Assembly: GCA_013407085.1 (NCBI GenBank)
Contig: JACCGJ010018286.1
Location: 1 to 64,000 of the forward strand
Reading direction: 5' to 3'
Source of the DNA: Atriophallophorus winterbourni
Lineage: Eukaryota; Platyhelminthes; Trematoda; Plagiorchiida; Microphallidae
DNA length: 64,000 bases
Part shown: positions 23,098-34,677 of the stretch, one piece after another
Layout: each line of letters opens with the position of its first letter
Position numbering within the stretch: position 1 is the first letter of the stretch
Notes under the pieces: generated by a model
What the model saw: only the letters and a program-made list of their open reading frames with translations
Told to the model about the DNA's origin: nothing
Databases searched by the model: none
Program-made: the position numbers and the translations under genes

Positions 23098-24365
23098 GAA
23101 AGTCCACTGGGACTAAGTGATCACGTCGTCATCCAGTTTGACTATCTGTTTGAAGCTGTAAGAACAAATGATGCCCGTAAAAGCGTTAGGCGGATCAACA
23201 CTAAGGCGTTGAGTGATACCCTGAAAAACACATTTAACTGCCAACCGGAAACCAGCAACGTACATGAGTTTTGGATATGGCTAATATCTAATCTTAAAAG
23301 TTCAATCGAAGTGAGCTCCGAATTTGTCATCAGAATCTCCAGAAAAAACGTTGAATTTAAATTAAGAAGCCGAACTCGTAAGTGGTAAACGGTACGAAAC
23401 ATTGCTTGGCGACACCATCGGCAAAACTCATCATCCGAGACCTGGGAAACATTCCGTTTACTGCGGAACAAAGTAAACAAATTTGTCATCCAAGACAAGT
23501 TGTGCTTCCAAGAAGTGATATCAAGCATGATGGAGCGAAACCCCAAAATACTATATCGTATGTTAACGATCAAGCTAAGGTGAAACCTGGAGTAGCGTCC
23601 GTGAACACATCAGCTGGACCAACAACAACTGCAACAGAAACTGCTGATGCTTTAGCCACGTTTTATTCATCGGTATTCAACCCGATAGAACATGCAATAA
23701 ACAGCCCAAATCCAACAATTTCAAACACGGTTGCCCTAAGTGAAATAAGTGTCACTGAGAAACGCATCCTCCAAGGTTTATTTAATCTTAAAACCGGAAA
23801 GTCTCCTGGGGCCGACGGAATAGCCCCGAAAATATTGAAGCAATTTGCGAGTTTGGTATACAAACCACTCACTTATCTGTTCGAGCAAACACTGGCAAGT
23901 GGAGTGATTCCTACAGATTGGAAACGAGGAATAATTTCTCCAATTTACAAAGGTGGAAATCGCTCCGATGTTTCCAATTACCGATCCGTTACTCTGTTAC
24001 CAGTGATTTCAAAATTACTTGAGCGACTCATTGTTGACGATCTAATAATCAGTTGCGTTCGAGGAACCAGCATGGATTCCGACGAAATTATTCTTGTTTG
24101 TCTAATTTACTGGTAACGCTAGATGATTGGACAAAATCGGTAAATAAATGACAAGTAATACACGCGTGCTACTTAGATATTTAAAAAGCACTCGATCGTG
24201 TTGACCATTCCCTACTACTGCAGAAGCTTGAAAGGCTTGGTATCACTGGAAAGTTGCTGAATGACTACCTAACAAATCGCACTAACCAGGTACGTGTTGA
24301 TGGTGCATTATCCAAACCAATTGCAGCAACTAGCGGAGTTCCCCAAGGCTCAGTCCTTCAAAGTA
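23098..24365 (+). pseudogene. LINE1 ORF2 reverse transcriptase, N-terminal half
   Basis: From 23700: LFNLKTGKSPGADGIAPKIL, then PLTYLFEQTLASGVIPTDWK, PIYKGG and VSNYRSVTLLPVISKLLERL, the fingers and first palm motifs of CR1-type reverse transcriptase. The stretch 24116-24350 is frameshifted but still encodes ...GVPQGSVL-like sequence. The domain is then split by the antisense insert at 24366. Confidence 0.8.
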
Positions 24366-24793
24366 ATTGAAAGTTTTAATGGTCCAAAAAGCAAATACTT
24401 TACAGTAACCACATATTAAAAATATAGGGAATTCATAAAAACAACACAAATGTTTTATACACATGGAAAGTCAGCGCGTGTATTCAGGTGCAAGGTTGGG
24501 TTTCGTCAACATATACTTGTCAAGTTCAGCCTTGAACATGTTCATTCTTGCTGCGCAAATGATTTGTGGGGGCAGGGAGTTCCATAGAAAACAGACTCTG
24601 ACAGCAAAGAAAAACCTTCGACAATTTGATCTGGAGTGTGGAATAATTAACTTGTATCCATGCGATCTGCTACCACGTGCTTCTTGCCGATGAAACAGGT
24701 GTTCAAGTGGGTGATCCACTGTATGCAGAATGTTGAACAGCAGGATCAAATCATGCCTGAGACGACGGTACGAAAAGTCAAAGAGGTTTAGCG
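24366..24793 (-). mobile_element. Antisense 5'-truncated LINE1 nested in LINE1
   Basis: The reverse strand encodes the C-terminus of the same element (LLFNILHTVDHPLEHLF, VRVCFLWNSLPPQI). Its 3' end, with GCTTTTTGGACCATTAAAAC, is at the left. The host frame reads GVPQGSVL before it and PILFLVFVNEIPDIV after it, so the reverse transcriptase was interrupted inside motif B/C. Confidence 0.83.
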
Positions 24794-25742
24794 TCCGATC
24801 CTCTTTCTGGTTTTTGTCAATGAAATACCGGATATTGTTCGATGTAACATTTCGTTATTTGCAGACGACATAAAGATTTGGCGCAGCATTCGTAGTCCAG
24901 AAGACTGTCTGCTATTACAAAAGGACCTTGATACGCTTCACAGCTGGTCGTTGAAGAACAAAATGAGGTTTAACTTCAACAAATGCAGGATCATGAATGT
25001 GGGGAATCGAGTAGAGTTCACATATCACATAGGTTCGCATGTCCTTGAAAATTGCAGTGAAGAAAAAGATTTGGGTGGCTGGATATGCTCCAGTTTAAAA
25101 ACATCACTTCAAACTAACAGTGCCTTTGAAAAAGCAACACGTGTTCTAAATCTACTAAAACGTATATTTGGAAAATTTTCGCCCAAGATATTCCCAAGGA
25201 TCATGAATAGATACCTGAGACCAGTCATGGAATACGGTGTGCAGTCATGGTCTCCGTGGCTCAAGAGGGATGTGGAACTTATGCAGCGAATCTATCACCG
25301 CTCAACGAAACTAGTTCTCAGCACCCGAAACAAACCATATGAAGAAAGAATAGCTCAACTGAATCTGTTCGATTTTCCCTATCGACGAATCAGAGGAGAC
25401 CTTATCTTACTATACAAAACATTCCATACATCGAACCATCCCTTACATGATTTATTCATGCGAAGGGATACGAGGAATTATCGGACCCATGAATATGTGC
25501 TGGTCGTACCCCATTCCCGCCTGAACTGTAGAAGGTATTTTTACACTGTGCGTGTCTGTTTTACTTGGAACAGTTTACCTTCAACCGTTGCTAACGCCAC
25601 TAGCTTGCATGACTTTAAAACGAAATTAGACGAATTTTTATTGCATTATTCGTTTCCAGAACACTTATATACCGTTTACTCTATGTTTTCATATTGTTTA
25701 TACACTAACATTTCAATTTTACCATCCTATGGTTGTAATTAA
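24794..25742 (+). pseudogene. LINE1 ORF2 reverse transcriptase, catalytic motif to C-terminus
   Basis: NISLFADDIKIW holds the catalytic FADD. It is followed by LHSWSLKNKMRFNFNKC, an EKDLGG motif, RYLRPVMEYGVQSWSPWLK and the conserved tail YFYTVRVCFTWNSLPS. The C-terminal frame is open from 24951 to the stop at 25740-25742. The same tail type is found at 38416-38868. Confidence 0.8.
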
Positions 25743-25786
25743 GCTTGTAGCTTTTTAGACCATTAAAAACCTTAAATTACCTCGAA

Positions 25787-26060
25787 TCAGGTAGGGACAG
25801 TTTATGAATGGAAAGTTGACTGATCATCTGGAGGTTAAGCGAAAACCCAGAGGTTCAAATCCATAACTCAAGATGCAAAATCTTTAAAAGTGGGCACGAA
25901 AGAATTTCAATCTAAAGCGGTTTGAACGTACTGCAAACGTAGAAAGCGACTAGCACACAGTGTGCATTCGATCCATGGACTAAAAGTGGTTTGCTCCAAT
26001 ATAAAGGAAACGAGTTCCAACTTTCTACAAGAGAGAGATAAACACGGTGAAGACGTTAAC
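25787..26060 (+). mobile_element. LINE1 ORF1-region fragment with satellite scrap
   Basis: It starts with a satellite-like CAGGTAGGGACAGT and then carries GATCCATGGACTAA, AAAGGAAACGAG and other words found at 21530-21640. The same segment appears inverted at 32160-32360 (for example GATGATCAGTCAACTT), next to a hammerhead copy. Confidence 0.7.
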
Positions 26061-26062
26061 TC

Positions 26063-27000
26063 CTAGTTCCCAGCATCCGAAACAAGCTTTATAAAGAATG
26101 AATAGGTAAACTGAATCTGTTCGACTTTCCCTATTGACGATGCAGTGGAGACCGTATCCTACTTTAAAAAATATTACATACCCCAATCCTTCCATTACAG
26201 GAATTATTCACGCAAAGGTATACAAGAAATTGTATGTGTTCTGTTCATGCCCCATTTTCGCCTGAACCGTAGAAAGTTTTTTATTCTATCCGTGTCTGTT
26301 TTACTTGAAACATTTTACCGCCTACCGTTGCTCAATCTACTAGCTTGCTTGCATTTAAAACGAAATTAAACGAATATTTAGTAATTTATTCGGCAGTGTT
26401 AGTTTAAAGGCAGTGATCGTTTAAATTGAGGTTTTTAAAATGCAGAAAATTCAGACACCCAAATCATTTTCTTCATTGCAAATTCAAGAACATGTAAACC
26501 TATCTATTGTGTGGGACCTCTACTCCATTCTCCAATTTCATGAGCCTGAATTTGGTGAACTAAAACGACAGTTTGTTTTTCAACCACCAGCGGTGAAGTA
26601 TATAAATATCTTTTTTAATAGCAGAACGTATTCTGGGCTACGGATGCAACGCTATATCTTTAAGTCATCCACCAATAACGAAATGTTACATCGAACGATT
26701 TATAGTACTTCATTAACATAAACCAGTACGGCAATCGGACTTATGTCTAAACCTTGGGAAACTCCGCTATTTGCTGCGATTGATTTTGATATTGCACCGT
26801 CAACAAATACCTGGGTAGTGCGGTTTGTTATGTACACATTTAGCCAATTCAACAACTTTCCAGTGTTATCAATCCTTTCAGGATTTCGTAGTTGTACGCT
26901 ATGGTTAACACGATCAAATGCTTTGCACATATCTACGTAGCAGGCGAGTATTGCTTTTTCTTTATTTACCGCTTGTGTCAAATCATTCAGCGTTATCAGT
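26063..27000. repeat. Left arm of a 938-bp inverted repeat
   Basis: Reverse complement of 29731-30669 from end to end. Checked words: CTAGTTCCCAGCATCCGAAA, CAAGCTTTATAAAGAATG, GGTATACAAGAAATTGTATG, CGGCAGTGTTAGTTTAAAGG, AATCATTCAGCGTTAT. It is composite: 26063-26400 is LINE1 C-terminal sequence in + sense and 26420-27000 is LINE1 reverse transcriptase in - sense. Confidence 0.88.
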
Positions 27001-27080
27001 AAATTAGATAAATAGGAATAATTCCGTCTAAATCCATGCTGCGTTCTGGATAGCAACTGATTATTTTCGTAATTCTTCAT
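26700..27080 (-). pseudogene. LINE1 reverse transcriptase fragment
   Basis: Reads SRTQHGFRRNYSYLSNLLIT, then VDMCKAFDRVNHSVQL (catalytic Asp of motif A) and SGVSQGLDISP (motif B, normally GVPQGSVLGP). It is a 127-codon remnant with no start or end of its own, mostly inside the left inverted-repeat arm. Confidence 0.78.
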
Positions 27081-27660
27081 TAGATCGTCGACAATGAGGC
27101 GCTGAATTTATTTGGAAATCAAAAGTAAAATATCAACGGTTGGCAATTAGAAACATCGGAGCGATTTCAACTTTTGCAAATATGAGAAATTACTACGCGT
27201 TTCTAATCAGGATCACCTAATTGCTAATGTTTTTAAAGAAGCATGTGAGTGGTTTAAATAGCAAATTCGCACACTGTTTTAATATTAGCTGGGTCATTCC
27301 TTCGGCCCTTGGAAACTTTCCGGTTTTTGTATTAAATAATATTTAAAGGACGCATTTCGACATGACATTGCTTTCACTGGTTCACCATTCGATAAAGTTA
27401 TTTAGAGGTGAGCTCCATTATGCGTGATATCACTTATCGGAAGGCCAACTCGTATTGGATGACAAATTTGTTAACATTGTTTTGCATTAAACGGAATGTT
27501 AGTATTGCCGATTGTGTCGCCTAGCAATGTTCCATACCTTTGAGCACTTACGAGTCGCGCTTCTTAATTTAAATTCGATTTATTTTTATGCGATTCTGAG
27601 GACAACATCGGAGTCATGTTCGATTGAATCCTTGAGATTAGATATTAGCAATACCTAAAA
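27081..27660 (-). mobile_element. LINE1 endonuclease-RT linker fragment
   Basis: Reverse-strand words such as TTAAATTAAGAAGC and GTCATCCAA match 23290-23520 of the main copy. The reading frame is destroyed. Confidence 0.6.
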
Positions 27661-27773
27661 CTAATGTACGTTTCAGGATTTCGTTTGGTAGTTATTCGCG
27701 TTTTAAAGTGCATAATTCAAAGCCATAATGCTAATAACTCTATTGTGGTGCTCACATCCCCATCCCTGGCACA

Positions 27774-27813
27774 TCATTACCGGTATCTGGCTGTTTGCCG
27801 TCATCAGGTGGAG
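27774..27813 (-). ncRNA. Hammerhead relic (family D), minus strand
   Basis: CTCCAC, CTGATGA, stem II GGC-AAACA-GCC and ACCGGTA are kept, but GAAAC has become GATAC and the 3' strand of stem I is lost (ATGA). Inactivity is predicted. Confidence 0.6.
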
Positions 27814-27886
27814 ACAGTAAGATCAGGCTCAGTGAACCTTGAAACATTGGAAAAGCGGTAAGGCCCATTGAACCTAATATTACTGT

Positions 27887-27928
27887 CCCCACCTGATAAC
27901 GGTAAATAGACAGAAACCCATAGGGGGT
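27887..27928 (+). ncRNA. Hammerhead relic, plus strand
   Basis: CCCCAC, CTGATAA (last G of the core changed to A), CGGTAAATAGACA, GAAAC, then CCATAGGGGG. It lies 75 bp from the opposite-strand relic and forms a head-to-head pair. Stem I (CCCCAC with GGGGGTG) is roughly kept. Confidence 0.55.
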
Positions 27929-27944
27929 GTGAGCATTGATGCAT

Positions 27945-28425
27945 TGATCAGTCTAGTAGAGTACATGCATCGTTTGTTCCGATTACGTGATTGATTACGT
28001 GGTCACTTAGTCCATTTGTACTTTCCTGAGCAATGTTATCAAATTTCATTGCTTTACGACCGATATCGAACAATGAAGGTAAATCGGTTCTGCGGTCTCG
28101 GGTACTACATGCAATGTGCTCATAATTAGAGATATCGTTCAACAACACACTAAATGCGCGTTCAAAAAAGTGTTCTGGGTGAAAAGTATTACAATGTAAA
28201 TTTGGTATATTGAAGTCACCCGTAATTAAAAATTCACAAGTTAATCTGTCGAGTACGGTCAGATTGTAATTTTCCTGTTTTGATGGTTGGCGATGTAATA
28301 CTCATAAATCACAGTATTCGCTGATAGCTAATCGGACTGAGCATCAGAGTGTATCCCGTATTATGATGTATAAATCCGTAATCTCACGGTACAGAGGGTT
28401 TTGGCTATAATATAAAGCAAAAATC
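27945..28425 (-). mobile_element. LINE1 endonuclease fragment
   Basis: The - strand frame at 27948-28148 reads YEHIACSTRDRRTDLPSL and GLSDHVINHV, including the SDH motif missing in frame from the main copy. Upstream words (ATGATGTATAAATCCGTAAT, CACGGTACAGAGGG) recur at 31400-31460, another copy of the same part. Confidence 0.7.
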
Positions 28426-28429
28426 GTTC

Positions 28430-29690
28430 GACAGTAGACGCCCTCGCGTTGCTAACTGACCATGTATCCCGGTCATTGGATTCGAAATCAAAATCGGTGC
28501 AGGTTTGATTTCTTGATTACACCAACGCTTTCAATAGTGTTATCAGAAGTTCTCTTCTCAAAAAACTTCATGATTTTGGTGTACCCCTGAAAATAGTTCA
28601 CTGGATAGCGTCCTATTTCAAGGACCGCTTGCAGTATACTGCCGTGAATGGTAAAGTCTCCAATTCTGTAGCGATTTCTCGCGGTGTTCTTCCAGACGCA
28701 ATACTTTCCCCTTCTTATTTTCTATCTACATTTATGAGCTCCCTTGCTTTCATTCCACTATTTTTCTAACATATGCTGATGACATTGCTGTTGTTTTTGA
28801 CCATCATAGACGTGCTGACTCTCCTACATCTGAATTTATTATAAATAACATTGGCCAGTGGTCATCCTCACTCGGCTTATCGTTAAGTCCTCAAAAATTC
28901 AAAGAGGTAATATTTTCAAACTTGGCTGGTCAGCGTCGTCAAACTCTGCTTCAAGGAATTCCCACGATTTCCTTCCATGGCTCGAACTTCAGCAGAAGCG
29001 AATGTTTCAAGTATCTTGGCGTCATTTTATTACCGAGTCTCAAATGCCCCGATCATGTGACTGCACAGTACTTGAAGGTTAGAAGGTTATCATTTTACGC
29101 CTTACGTCTGCGTACTTTAGCTGTTCCTCCTGATGTAGTTAGATGTTTTGTTTTTTCCTGCATTGTTCCCATTTTAATCTACGCATCCCCTATAATTTTT
29201 CCTGGTCTTTTTAAAAAGGATTTTTTTGATTATCAGAAGAACAATCAAATTAATTTCAAAATTGACCCCTTCCTCTACCGAGTTGATTCGTGATATGATC
29301 GTCGAACGCCACTTTTGTGAATGTGAAAGATTGGTCAGAGTTATATCGTCTGATAATACACACCCACTGCATGAGGTTTCTAAGGATTGCAGATCGTTCC
29401 CAGCTACGCGCAATCAACATATCGTCCCGTATGCAAGAACTGATAAATTCAAAATTTCTTTTATTCCTTACCTGGCTCGATATTTGGTTGATCATACGAA
29501 AGTTATTCTCGATTTGAGGAAGAAACTGACAGTATAATAACTGAAGTGGGATCATCCTAATTTGACATTTTTAAAAAAATGTACATTTTATTTCTTGTGG
29601 TCGAATTAATAGTACCACTGAAAATTCATGTACCCGAATAAAGCCATTTTTCTTATTCTTCTACTTCTACTCATCCTCCTGACGTTTCAC
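28430..29690 (+). mobile_element. Second CR1/Jockey-type LINE, RT and 3' end
   Basis: In broken frames the strand encodes LDYTNAFNSV-like motif A (TTTCTTGATTACACCAACGC), GVPLKIVHWIASYF, a B-motif relic and MLMT(D)DIAVVF-like FADD remnants. The C-terminal part is at 29226-29537 (TDKFKISFIPYLARY). AATAAAG at 29637 lies near its 3' end. It is a different family from LINE1, lodged in the loop of the inverted repeat. Confidence 0.65.
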
Positions 29691-29730
29691 GGTAATGACG
29701 AATAAGTGAAATTCCGAATAATTTTTGTTC

Positions 29731-30669
29731 ACTTATAACGCTGAATGATTTGACACGAGCTGTAAATAAAGAAAAAGCAATACTCGCCTGCTACCTAGAT
29801 ATGTGCAAAGCATTTGATCGTGTTAACCATAGCGTACAACTACGGAAGCCTAAAAGGATTGGTAACACTGGAAAGTTGTTGAATTGGCTAAATGTGTACA
29901 TAACAAACCGCATTACCCGGGTATTTGTTGACGGTGCAATATCAAAATCAATCGCAGCAAATAGCGGAGTTTCCCAAGGTTTAGACATAAGTCCGATTGC
30001 CTTACTGGTTTATGTTATTGAAGTACTAAAAATCGTTCGATGTAACATTTCGTTATTTGTGGACGACTTAAAGATATAGCGTTGCATCCGTAGCCCAGAA
30101 TACTTTCTGCTATTAAAAAAGATATTTATAAAATTCACCGCTGGTGGTTGAAAAACAAACTGTCATTTCAGTTCGCAAAATTCAGGCTAATGAAAGTGGA
30201 GAATGGAGTAGAGGTCCCACACAATAGATAGGTTTACATGTTCTTGAATTTGCAATGAAGAAAAAGATTTGGGTGCCTGAATATTCTGCATTTCAAAAAC
30301 CTCACTTTAAACGATCACTGCCTTTAAACTAACACTGCCGAATAAATTACTAAATATTCGTTTAATTTCGTTTTAAATGCAAGCAAGCTAGTAGATTGAG
30401 CAACGGTAGGCGGTAAAATGTTTCAAGTAAAACAGACACGGATAGAATAAAAAACTTTCTACGGTTCAGGCGAAAATGGGGCATGAACAGAACACATACA
30501 ATTTCTTGTATACCTTTGCGTGAATAATTCCTGTAATGGAAGGATTAGGGTATGTAATATTTTTTTAAATTAGGATACGGTCTCCACTGCATCGTCAATA
30601 GGGAAAGTCGAACAGATTCAGTTTACCTATTCATTCTTTATAAAGCTTGTTTCGGATGCTGGGAACTAG
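29731..30669. repeat. Right arm of the 938-bp inverted repeat
   Basis: Inverted partner of 26063-27000. In + sense it encodes ACYLDMCKAFDRVNHSVQL, SGVSQGLDISP and CNISLFVDDLKI (catalytic FADD changed to FVDD). From about 30350 it carries LINE1 C-terminal sequence in - sense. Differences between arms are scattered single bases, so the duplication is fairly recent. Confidence 0.88.
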
Positions 30670-32340
30670 TTCTGTTGAACAGTGATCGATTCGCTGCATC
30701 AGTTCAAAATCCTTCTTGGGCCACGGAGACCATGTTTGCACACCTTATTCTATACCTGATATGCATTCATGATCATTAGGAATATTTTGGGCGAAAATTT
30801 CACAAATATCCGTTTCAGAAGATGAAGGACACGTGTTGCTCATTTAGAGGCAGTGTTAGTTTAAAATGAGGTTATAAAACTGCAGCTTATCCAGGCACCC
30901 AATTATTTTTCTTCACTTTAATTTTCAAGGTTATGACTCTAATCGATTTTATAATATTGATCCGGGCATCTGATTTACAGGCATCAATTTTTATTACAAC
31001 AGCAAACATAGTCAAACTAGATGACGACGTGATCACTTAGTCTCAGCGGACTTTTGCGTGCAGCGTTACCAATGTCGTGTTCATAGCTTGTATAGACAAG
31101 ATACAACAGTGAACGTAAATTAGTTTCGCGGTATCGTGTAATACATGCAATGTGGTCATAATTAGAGTTATGGTCTAGCAACTCACTGAATGCGTGTTCG
31201 AATGAGTATTCTGGGAGAATATCACTGCTATGCAGATTCGGTTGATATAAGTCACCCGAAATTAATAATCCACAAGTAAATCTGGAAGTAAGCATTTGAA
31301 TTCTGTCAAGTTGGTCCATATTGTAATTTTCCTGTTCAGACCGTTGGCAATGTAATACTACTAAATCACAGTATTCACCGATAGCTAATCGGACTGAGCA
31401 TCAGAGTGTATCCAATAACATGATGTATAAATCCGTAATCTCACGGTACAGAGGGTTTTGGCTATAATAAAAAGCTACTCATCCTCCTGACGTTTCACGT
31501 TAATGGCGAATAAGTGAAATTCCGGGTAATTCTTGTTCACTAATTTTAGTGAGTCTGTAGCCTCGTCTTTGTTACCGGGATGATGGCCTGGTGAACATTT
31601 CAGAAAAGCTGTACGCAGTTCACCGATTTTGTTTCTTAGACATTGTGCGTTGTTGTAGAGGCATTTTATAGTAGTTTTTCTCAAAAAGGATGGGGTGTGG
31701 AAAAGGAGGTTATTGAAGTGCGGAATATTTGTTAGCCGGACTCCTCCAAAGTCGGCAGTTGAGGGTGTTTTGCTTGCAGGGATGCCTGATCGTTTTGATG
31801 TTGCATTGTTATAATACAGTGATGTTTAGTATCGCCTCCATTTGTTTTTGACACGTCAACTTCTGATGGACTTGGTGGTGTTTCTATTGGACTTTCCAAT
31901 ATAACGGTTCGATATGCTTAGTCTAGTTTCTCCTGGCATTAGTCTGTGATGAGTTTCCCAACGAGTTTTGCCATTGTATAACCTATCTATACGCAATAAC
32001 GTTATTTCAAGGGGCTTAAGACCGCTGCATTTAGAATTCGTAGGTTTCGGGATGCGGAACGTGTCTGTCACAGCTACATCATGCAAGTCAAGTATATCAC
32101 TGAGGAATCTCCATTGTTGCTGATCTTGTTAGCAATGCTCTATTAGTTGCTTTATCCGTCTACCACTTTCAGTCCATGGAACGAATGTACACTATGTGCC
32201 AGTCGCTTTCTACGTTTGCAGTACGTTTAAACTGCCTTAGATCGAAATTCTATCGTGCCACTTTAGGATATTTTGCATCTTGAGTTATGGATTTGAACCT
32301 CTGGGTTTTCGCTGAACCTCCAGATGATCAGTCAACTTTA
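30670..32340 (-). mobile_element. LINE1 antisense copy: C-terminus, endonuclease, ORF1 end
   Basis: Right to left: the ORF1 end (HDVAVTDTFRIPKPTNSK at 31856-32086), the endonuclease start (TIKCLYNNAQCLRNKIGELR at 31475-31684), the endonuclease middle (CGLLISGDLYQPNLHSSD at 31017-31319, catalytic GDFN altered to GDLY) and a C-terminal RT piece (30670-30960). Large internal deletions remove most of the reverse transcriptase. Confidence 0.78.
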
Positions 32341-32344
32341 TATT

Positions 32345-32480
32345 CATAAACTGTCCCTACGTGATGGGTGCAAACAGCATGAAACCGGTCGTGGGGTGTG
32401 TGTGTGTGATGTAGATGCATGCAGCTGTGCTTTTCTATTCATGGTAATGGGTTTCAAACCTAGTCTACATGAGTTGGTTG
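32345..32480 (+). repeat. Isolated hammerhead satellite monomer fragment
   Basis: About 130 bp matching the - strand of the satellite array (GTGGGGTGTGTGTG, GATGCATGCAG, CTACATGAGTTGG). The flanking LINE1 pieces are both on the - strand, so the ribozyme strand is again antisense to LINE1, as at 20.4 kb. Confidence 0.8.
32355..32396 (+). ncRNA. Hammerhead ribozyme, core-mutated
   Basis: CCCTAC, GTGATGG (two changes from CTGATGA), stem II GTGC-AAACA-GCAT, GAAAC, ACCGGTC, GTGGGG. Stems I and III are intact, but the core changes should abolish cleavage. Confidence 0.68.
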
Positions 32481-32484
32481 GCGG

Positions 32485-33340
32485 TTGAGTGCGTTTGGCT
32501 TGCAAGGATGCCTGATCGTTTCGAGGTTGCATTGTTATTATACAGTGAACTAAAGTGTCGCCTACATTTCTTTCTTACACGTCAACTTTTGATGGTCTTT
32601 GTGGTGTTTCTATTGCACTTTCCAATATAACGGTGCAATATGCTTAGTCTAGAATTTCCTGGCATTAGTCTGCGATCAATTTTTCAACGAGATTTTCCCC
32701 TTGTTCAACCTATCTATACGCAATAACGTTATTTTATGGGTCTTAAGACCGATGCGTTTAGAATTCTTTGGTTTCATGATGTGGATCATGTCGGTCACAA
32801 CTACAACATGCAAGCCAAGTATATCACTAAGATATCTCCCTTGTCGCTGATCTTGTTAGCAATGCTTTATTAGTTGTTTCATCAGATTCTGTGTTACCCA
32901 ATAGAATTACAAATGGATCTTCCCTCTGCGTCTTTTGGATTTTTTGCAGTGTTTCGGGCACTTTCCCACCAATGTACATCAGCGAAAATCTTTAAAGTGG
33001 TTACCGAACGCTTCACACTCAAGAGAAAAGCGAATTTTGAGATGATTTTATTTCAGTTTAAGTGTTGACCGTGATTTGAATTAGTCTTGGCTTGTCCAGA
33101 TTTGATGAAGTATTTATACGATTCAGTTATATCAATGATAGTGGTTTAACTTACTCGAAGTCAATGCTGCTGCACAACCATCTCCATTCTTCTTTACCGT
33201 GCTTAATTCTGTCCCCTGGAATGTTGGCATTCGTTTAATTTACGTCCGTGCAAAGCAGGCTTAATGCACGGAGCGAATGTACACTGTGTGCCTTTCGCTT
33301 TTTCTGGTTGCGGTACGTTACATTTACCTTAGATCTTTAA
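32485..33340 (-). mobile_element. LINE1 ORF1 antisense fragment, second copy
   Basis: Repeats the ORF1 C-terminal sequence already seen at 31720-32340 (GGATGCCTGATCGTTT, CTTAGTCTAG, CGCAATAACGTTATTT). It extends further upstream into words matching 21660-21730 on the other strand. With the preceding copy it forms an imperfect tandem of LINE1 5' parts. Confidence 0.65.
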
Positions 33341-34660
33341 CTTTTCGTCTTGACTTCAGAAATAGGGTAACCCTGACCGTCTTACTTTATTTGATCAACA
33401 TTCATCAAAATTGTTGCAAGGAAACATCATTCGAGGTATTTCTGTGTTAAATCAAACAAGACTTTCGTTGCCCCATCATATTTTTCTTGTGTCTACTAAG
33501 CGTTGTGTGAAAGTCGTTTGCCGTTGTTGTATCAAAAAATCGCGAAACTGGATATATTTTCAAAGAATGCTCTCCGTAATTGCGTCGCAATTTTGTTGTG
33601 TTTTGTGATAATACTGCAATCGCGGATTTAATAACCCACTTAAATGGGCCTATTTAATTCTTCTGGGTGATTTCGCGGTCTCACATACCACTCTATTGCT
33701 GCAGAAATATTCGAGTCCTGAACGAGATTTAAATTAAGAGAGAATCCGGCAATTCAGTTAATACTCTCAACTGCCGGTTTCTTCCAACTAAGGACTACAT
33801 CAAAAACGACTGTGTTCCTATTCTGTGAGCGATGTTTGATAGAGGAGTATGCAGTGGAAGCATGATGATCAATTCATGGAATTTATGATCGATTGTGTGT
33901 ATTCGATGATCTGATCATGCAATTAGATTATAAGTCTCAAGTCCACACCGAGCAGTTATTAAGAGCTACACATTTCACCAGCCTCTTGTATAACCGCAAA
34001 TAAGTTATATTTTTGAGAACCCGTTGAGTCCGAACGGTGCTATATTATGCAATGATTCAGCCGTAATTTGACAACTTTGTGAGGCTACAACTGAGAGTAT
34101 TTACTAGTTCACTGGTTTGAATGAGGAGTAAGAATAATTTACAAGTTTGATATTTCGTGAGAAAATGTCTGAATGTTTAGCAACACTTCTCTCACGCTAG
34201 TGTATTGAACAAGTTGATTAAACAATATGAGGACTAAATTGGTTTCAATTCGATAGACGTTCGTTTTGATGTGTATTTTATTACGATATAAAATCACAAT
34301 AACATGAAATGTTCCTATGACAGAAGTTTTAGTCCCTAAAGCAATTCCGATGTAGCGTTAGATAACCGCTCACTGGATTGGTTATTGGAAATCATTTCCT
34401 AAATTTTCCGTCAAACCTGTAACTATTGAGTGCAAAATTATAAAAAAATATTACTGTAAAAACGGACTAGGAAAGAACTTACGATGAGTGAAAATTTAAT
34501 GTCAAATGGAATAATAGACACACAAAAATATATCGATCGATGAATCCCTTTGTGTCGCGTGAATCGGGAACGAAAATTCGCGAAGCGAAATTCAAATTCA
34601 AATTTGAAAATAACAAAAAAGCAATCATGTAGCACCGGCGAAGAAAGCAGAATCAGTAAC
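33341..34660. other. Intergenic, no recognised feature
   Basis: No repeat family member or conserved coding frame seen. It is AT-rich in its second half, with only short open frames. Confidence 0.45.
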
Positions 34661-34677
34661 CGCGCGGAAAAGTGTGT

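Larger units (their letters stand above)
20455..25785 (+). mobile_element. LINE1: CR1-like non-LTR retrotransposon, decayed
   Basis: Nearly complete element: a 5' UTR from about 20455, ORF1 with PHD finger, ORF2 with apurinic-type endonuclease and reverse transcriptase, and a 3' UTR with AGCTTGTAGCTTTTTAGACC ending about 25780. It is interrupted by its own family in antisense at 24366-24793 and by frameshifts and stops. The 5' end lies directly downstream of the satellite array; the last bases before 25806 again resemble satellite (CAGGTAGGGACAGT). Confidence 0.88.
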
